From assembly GCF_030252345.1 (NCBI RefSeq), contig NZ_CP126980.1, positions 4,231,501 to 4,295,500 on the forward strand: a stretch of 64,000 nt of DNA, given 5' to 3'. The first letter of the stretch is position 1; each line of letters begins with the position of its first letter. Source of the stretch: Actinoplanes oblitus. Its GTDB lineage: Bacteria > Actinomycetota > Actinomycetes > Mycobacteriales > Micromonosporaceae. Below are positions 62,346-64,000 of the stretch, piece by piece. A program made the translations under genes and the position numbers. The notes below the pieces were generated by a model, which saw nothing but the letters and a program-made list of their open reading frames with translations, did no database searches and was not told the origin of the DNA.

Positions 62346-63563
62346 TCAGCTCACCGGTACCGGCTCCCGGTCGCGTACCGCCAGCAGGGCCAGGGCTGCG
62401 GGGAGCAGCCCGACACCCTGGGCGAGGCAGAGCGTCCGCGGCTCGACGAGGTCGGCGAGGAATCCGAAGGCGATCGACGCCACCGGGAACGTCGCCGTCA
62501 TCAGCGCTTGCATGGCGGCGAAGAAGACCGGCTTGTCGGCTGCCGGCACGGTTCGCTGGAACAGGGTCACAAACTTCACGCCGAGCACCCCGGCACACCA
62601 GCCGACCCCCAGCAGTGCCACCGATGTCATGATCCGGCCGGTAACCAGGCCCGGCACGGTCAGGCCGGCCGCGATCCCGAGCAGACACAGCGGGCCGAGG
62701 GCCGTCGGCCGGCCGGGGACATGCGGGCCGGAGAACGAGCCGACGAGCATGCCGATCCCGATGGCCGTCTGGAACAGCACCAGGACACCGGGGTCGTCAC
62801 CGAACACGCCCCGGACGTACAGCGGATAGATCACCGCGCCGGCGGTGGCGAACAGGTTCGCCGCGGCGAAGCAGATCAGCACGGTACGGACGAACGGCAG
62901 ATCAGCCAGTACGGCGCGCAGCTTGCGCTGGGCCGGCGCGGGACCGCTCGGCGCGGACGGCCGGGGCGCCTCCGCGGTCCGGAAGCCGGCGACGTGGATC
63001 AGCAGCGCCGACAGCAGGAACGCCCCGGAACAGGCCGCCACCAGCGGGGCCGGCCCGCCGAGGTGGATCAGGTACGGCCCGGCTACCGCCCCGACCAGGC
63101 CGGCGATGGACTGGGTGGACATCTCGAACGACGTGGCGTGCTGGATGTCCCGGGCGTCGACCAGTTCGGGCACGGACTTGGTCAGGCACGGGTTGAAGAA
63201 GCACTGCGTGACGGCCAGCAGGAACACCGCCGGGTAGGGCGCCGCCATCGGCAGTTCCGTCAGCAGCGCCCACACCAGCAGGACCAGCGTGACGGCCGCA
63301 GCGGCGAGTTCAGCCGTACGCATCACGCCCCGGCTGGTGTAGCGGGCCAGGGTCCGGGCCACCACCGGGATGAGCAGCACGGCCGGCAACGACGCCAGCA
63401 TCATGAACGGCCCGGTGGCCCGGCCGCGAACCGACTCGGCCACCTCGCTGACCACCCACCAGACGACGCCTGCCTGGAACATCCGGCCGGCGACCTGGCT
63501 GCAGATCTGTGCCGCCCACACCCGGGCGAACGCCTGGTTGCGCAGGACCAACGGCTGACTCAT
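62346..63563 (-). CDS. MFS exporter (enterobactin-exporter-like MFS_3 type)
   Basis: A 405-residue protein with about twelve helices. N-terminal NQAFARVWAAQICSQVAGRM and VVWWVVSEVAESVRG, then FNPCLTKSVPELVDARDIQH and the repeat LGVGWCAGVLGVKFVTLFQR fit MFS_3 transporters, often found in natural-product clusters as exporters. Its ATG overlaps the stop of the reductase-domain gene (ATGA), so it is probably the self-export gene of that pathway. Confidence 0.88.
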   Translation of the reverse strand: MSQPLVLRNQAFARVWAAQICSQVAGRMFQAGVVWWVVSEVAESVRGRATGPFMMLASLPAVLLIPVVARTLARYTSRGVMRTAELAAAAVTLVLLVWALLTELPMAAPYPAVFLLAVTQCFFNPCLTKSVPELVDARDIQHATSFEMSTQSIAGLVGAVAGPYLIHLGGPAPLVAACSGAFLLSALLIHVAGFRTAEAPRPSAPSGPAPAQRKLRAVLADLPFVRTVLICFAAANLFATAGAVIYPLYVRGVFGDDPGVLVLFQTAIGIGMLVGSFSGPHVPGRPTALGPLCLLGIAAGLTVPGLVTGRIMTSVALLGVGWCAGVLGVKFVTLFQRTVPAADKPVFFAAMQALMTATFPVASIAFGFLADLVEPRTLCLAQGVGLLPAALALLAVRDREPVPVS

Positions 63564-64000
63564 GAACGCTCCTCGGGCAGGAAGCCGGTCGACGCGAAGA
63601 AGCGCACGTAGCGCCGCAGGGTGCCGGGGCCGACGATGGGACAGTGGATGCCGGAGCCGGCGAGGCCCCGCGGGGTGTTGCTGTTGTCGAATCGCGGTTC
63701 GGTGCCCAGCGATTCACCGGAGGTGCCGCCGTGCAACAGCGCCACCCCCGGTATCGAACTGCCGGGAGCAGCCGTGCGGGCCGCGGCGGTCAGCTCGGCG
63801 ACCCACTCGGCGCCGGACAGGCCGCGGAGCGGATGCCCGGCGGCCCGAACCGCCGCGAACACGTCCGCCGGCCGCGTGTGGACCGGGTTCACCAGGTGGT
63901 ATGCCGTTCCGTCGAGGGCGACGGTGCGCGACAGCCGCACCAGGGCGGCGGCCACGTAGTCCACCGGCACCAGGTCGACGTCGGCGAGCCGCCCCCGGTC
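63560..64000 (-). CDS. C-terminus of an NRPS/carboxylate reductase thioester reductase domain (partial, continues past window)
   Basis: Open frame from the window edge at 64000 to TGA 63560-63562, 146 residues seen. RGRLADVDLVPVDYVAAALV and TAYHLVNPVHTRPADVFAAV are the substrate-domain motifs of extended-SDR thioester reductase (Lys2/R) domains, which release a peptidyl thioester as an aldehyde or alcohol. The catalytic YxxxK lies outside the window. The C-terminus GTLRRYVRFFASTGFLPEE is typical. Coupled to the MFS exporter. The protein could be a full NRPS module or a smaller carboxylate reductase. Confidence 0.85.
   Translation of the reverse strand, partial: DRGRLADVDLVPVDYVAAALVRLSRTVALDGTAYHLVNPVHTRPADVFAAVRAAGHPLRGLSGAEWVAELTAAARTAAPGSSIPGVALLHGGTSGESLGTEPRFDNSNTPRGLAGSGIHCPIVGPGTLRRYVRFFASTGFLPEERS

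Noticed and set aside
1..64000. tRNA or rRNA genes as integration sites
   Set aside because: No cloverleaf-compatible segment with GTTCGAATC-type T-arm or rRNA core sequence was recognised by eye; a covariance-model scan would be decisive.

Overview
The window reads as chromosomal DNA of a high-GC actinomycete, most likely of the Micromonosporaceae/Actinoplanes type. This rests on GC-rich third codon positions, frequent GTG starts, ATGA/TGATG-coupled operons, a sortase-anchored LPxTG protein, ArsR-rhodanese regulators and an actinobacterial narGHJI-narK set. No rRNA, tRNA or CRISPR array was recognised.

The left part (about 1-30 kb) is an accessory zone full of decaying genes and mobile-element scraps. 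It holds a SUKH gene with an in-frame amber codon, a 5'-truncated and frameshifted cydC, an ISL3 remnant, a frameshifted MFS/metallo-beta-lactamase-rhodanese pair beside an intact ArsR-rhodanese regulator, a MobC-like gene, a toxin remnant with two intact chaperone/immunity-like genes, and pieces of IS110, IS982 and IS256 elements. Within it lies an intact two-gene module at 12.05-14.59 kb: a small two-helix membrane protein followed by a STAND/NB-ARC ATPase with six 42-residue TPR repeats. The C-terminus of the first and the N-terminus of the second carry the same short motif, the arrangement expected for amyloid-type signalling between an NLR-like receptor and its effector. Imperfect direct repeats mark the junctions of this module and of the ArsR/MBL/MFS module. 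Secreted or surface proteins (15.7, 24.8, 30.1 kb) and a HupE/DUF3500 pair are interspersed.

The middle (30.5-53.2 kb) is an almost undamaged anaerobic/nitrogen-oxide and iron island. It contains feoA-feoB with a NifU-like third gene; a copper nitrite reductase (nirK-type) operon with two polytopic membrane proteins and a cysteine-rich HTH regulator; a perfect 14-bp palindrome between that regulator and a divergent hemerythrin-DUF2249 gene; protoporphyrinogen/coproporphyrinogen oxidase and nitronate monooxygenase; a radical SAM/SPASM protein; narGHJI, a cupin, narK and a second hemerythrin protein. Together these would import ferrous iron, make haem, respire nitrate to nitrite, reduce nitrite to NO and handle nitrosative stress. 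No NO reductase is present here.

The right end (54-64 kb) looks like the edge of a natural-product cluster on the minus strand. A protein ending in an NRPS-type thioester reductase domain runs off the window and is coupled to an MFS exporter. A tightly coupled six-gene operon follows (class-III aminotransferase, zinc alcohol dehydrogenase, GT2, inositol monophosphatase-like phosphatase, BcsA-like GT2, F420/FMN LLM oxidoreductase), separated from the first part by a DUF72 gene and IS debris.

Lesions are concentrated in the left part, while more than 20 consecutive long genes from 30.5 to 60.5 kb are intact apart from short remnants. This argues for real decay of an accessory region rather than random base-calling error, though some single-base indels in G/C runs could still be sequencing artefacts.
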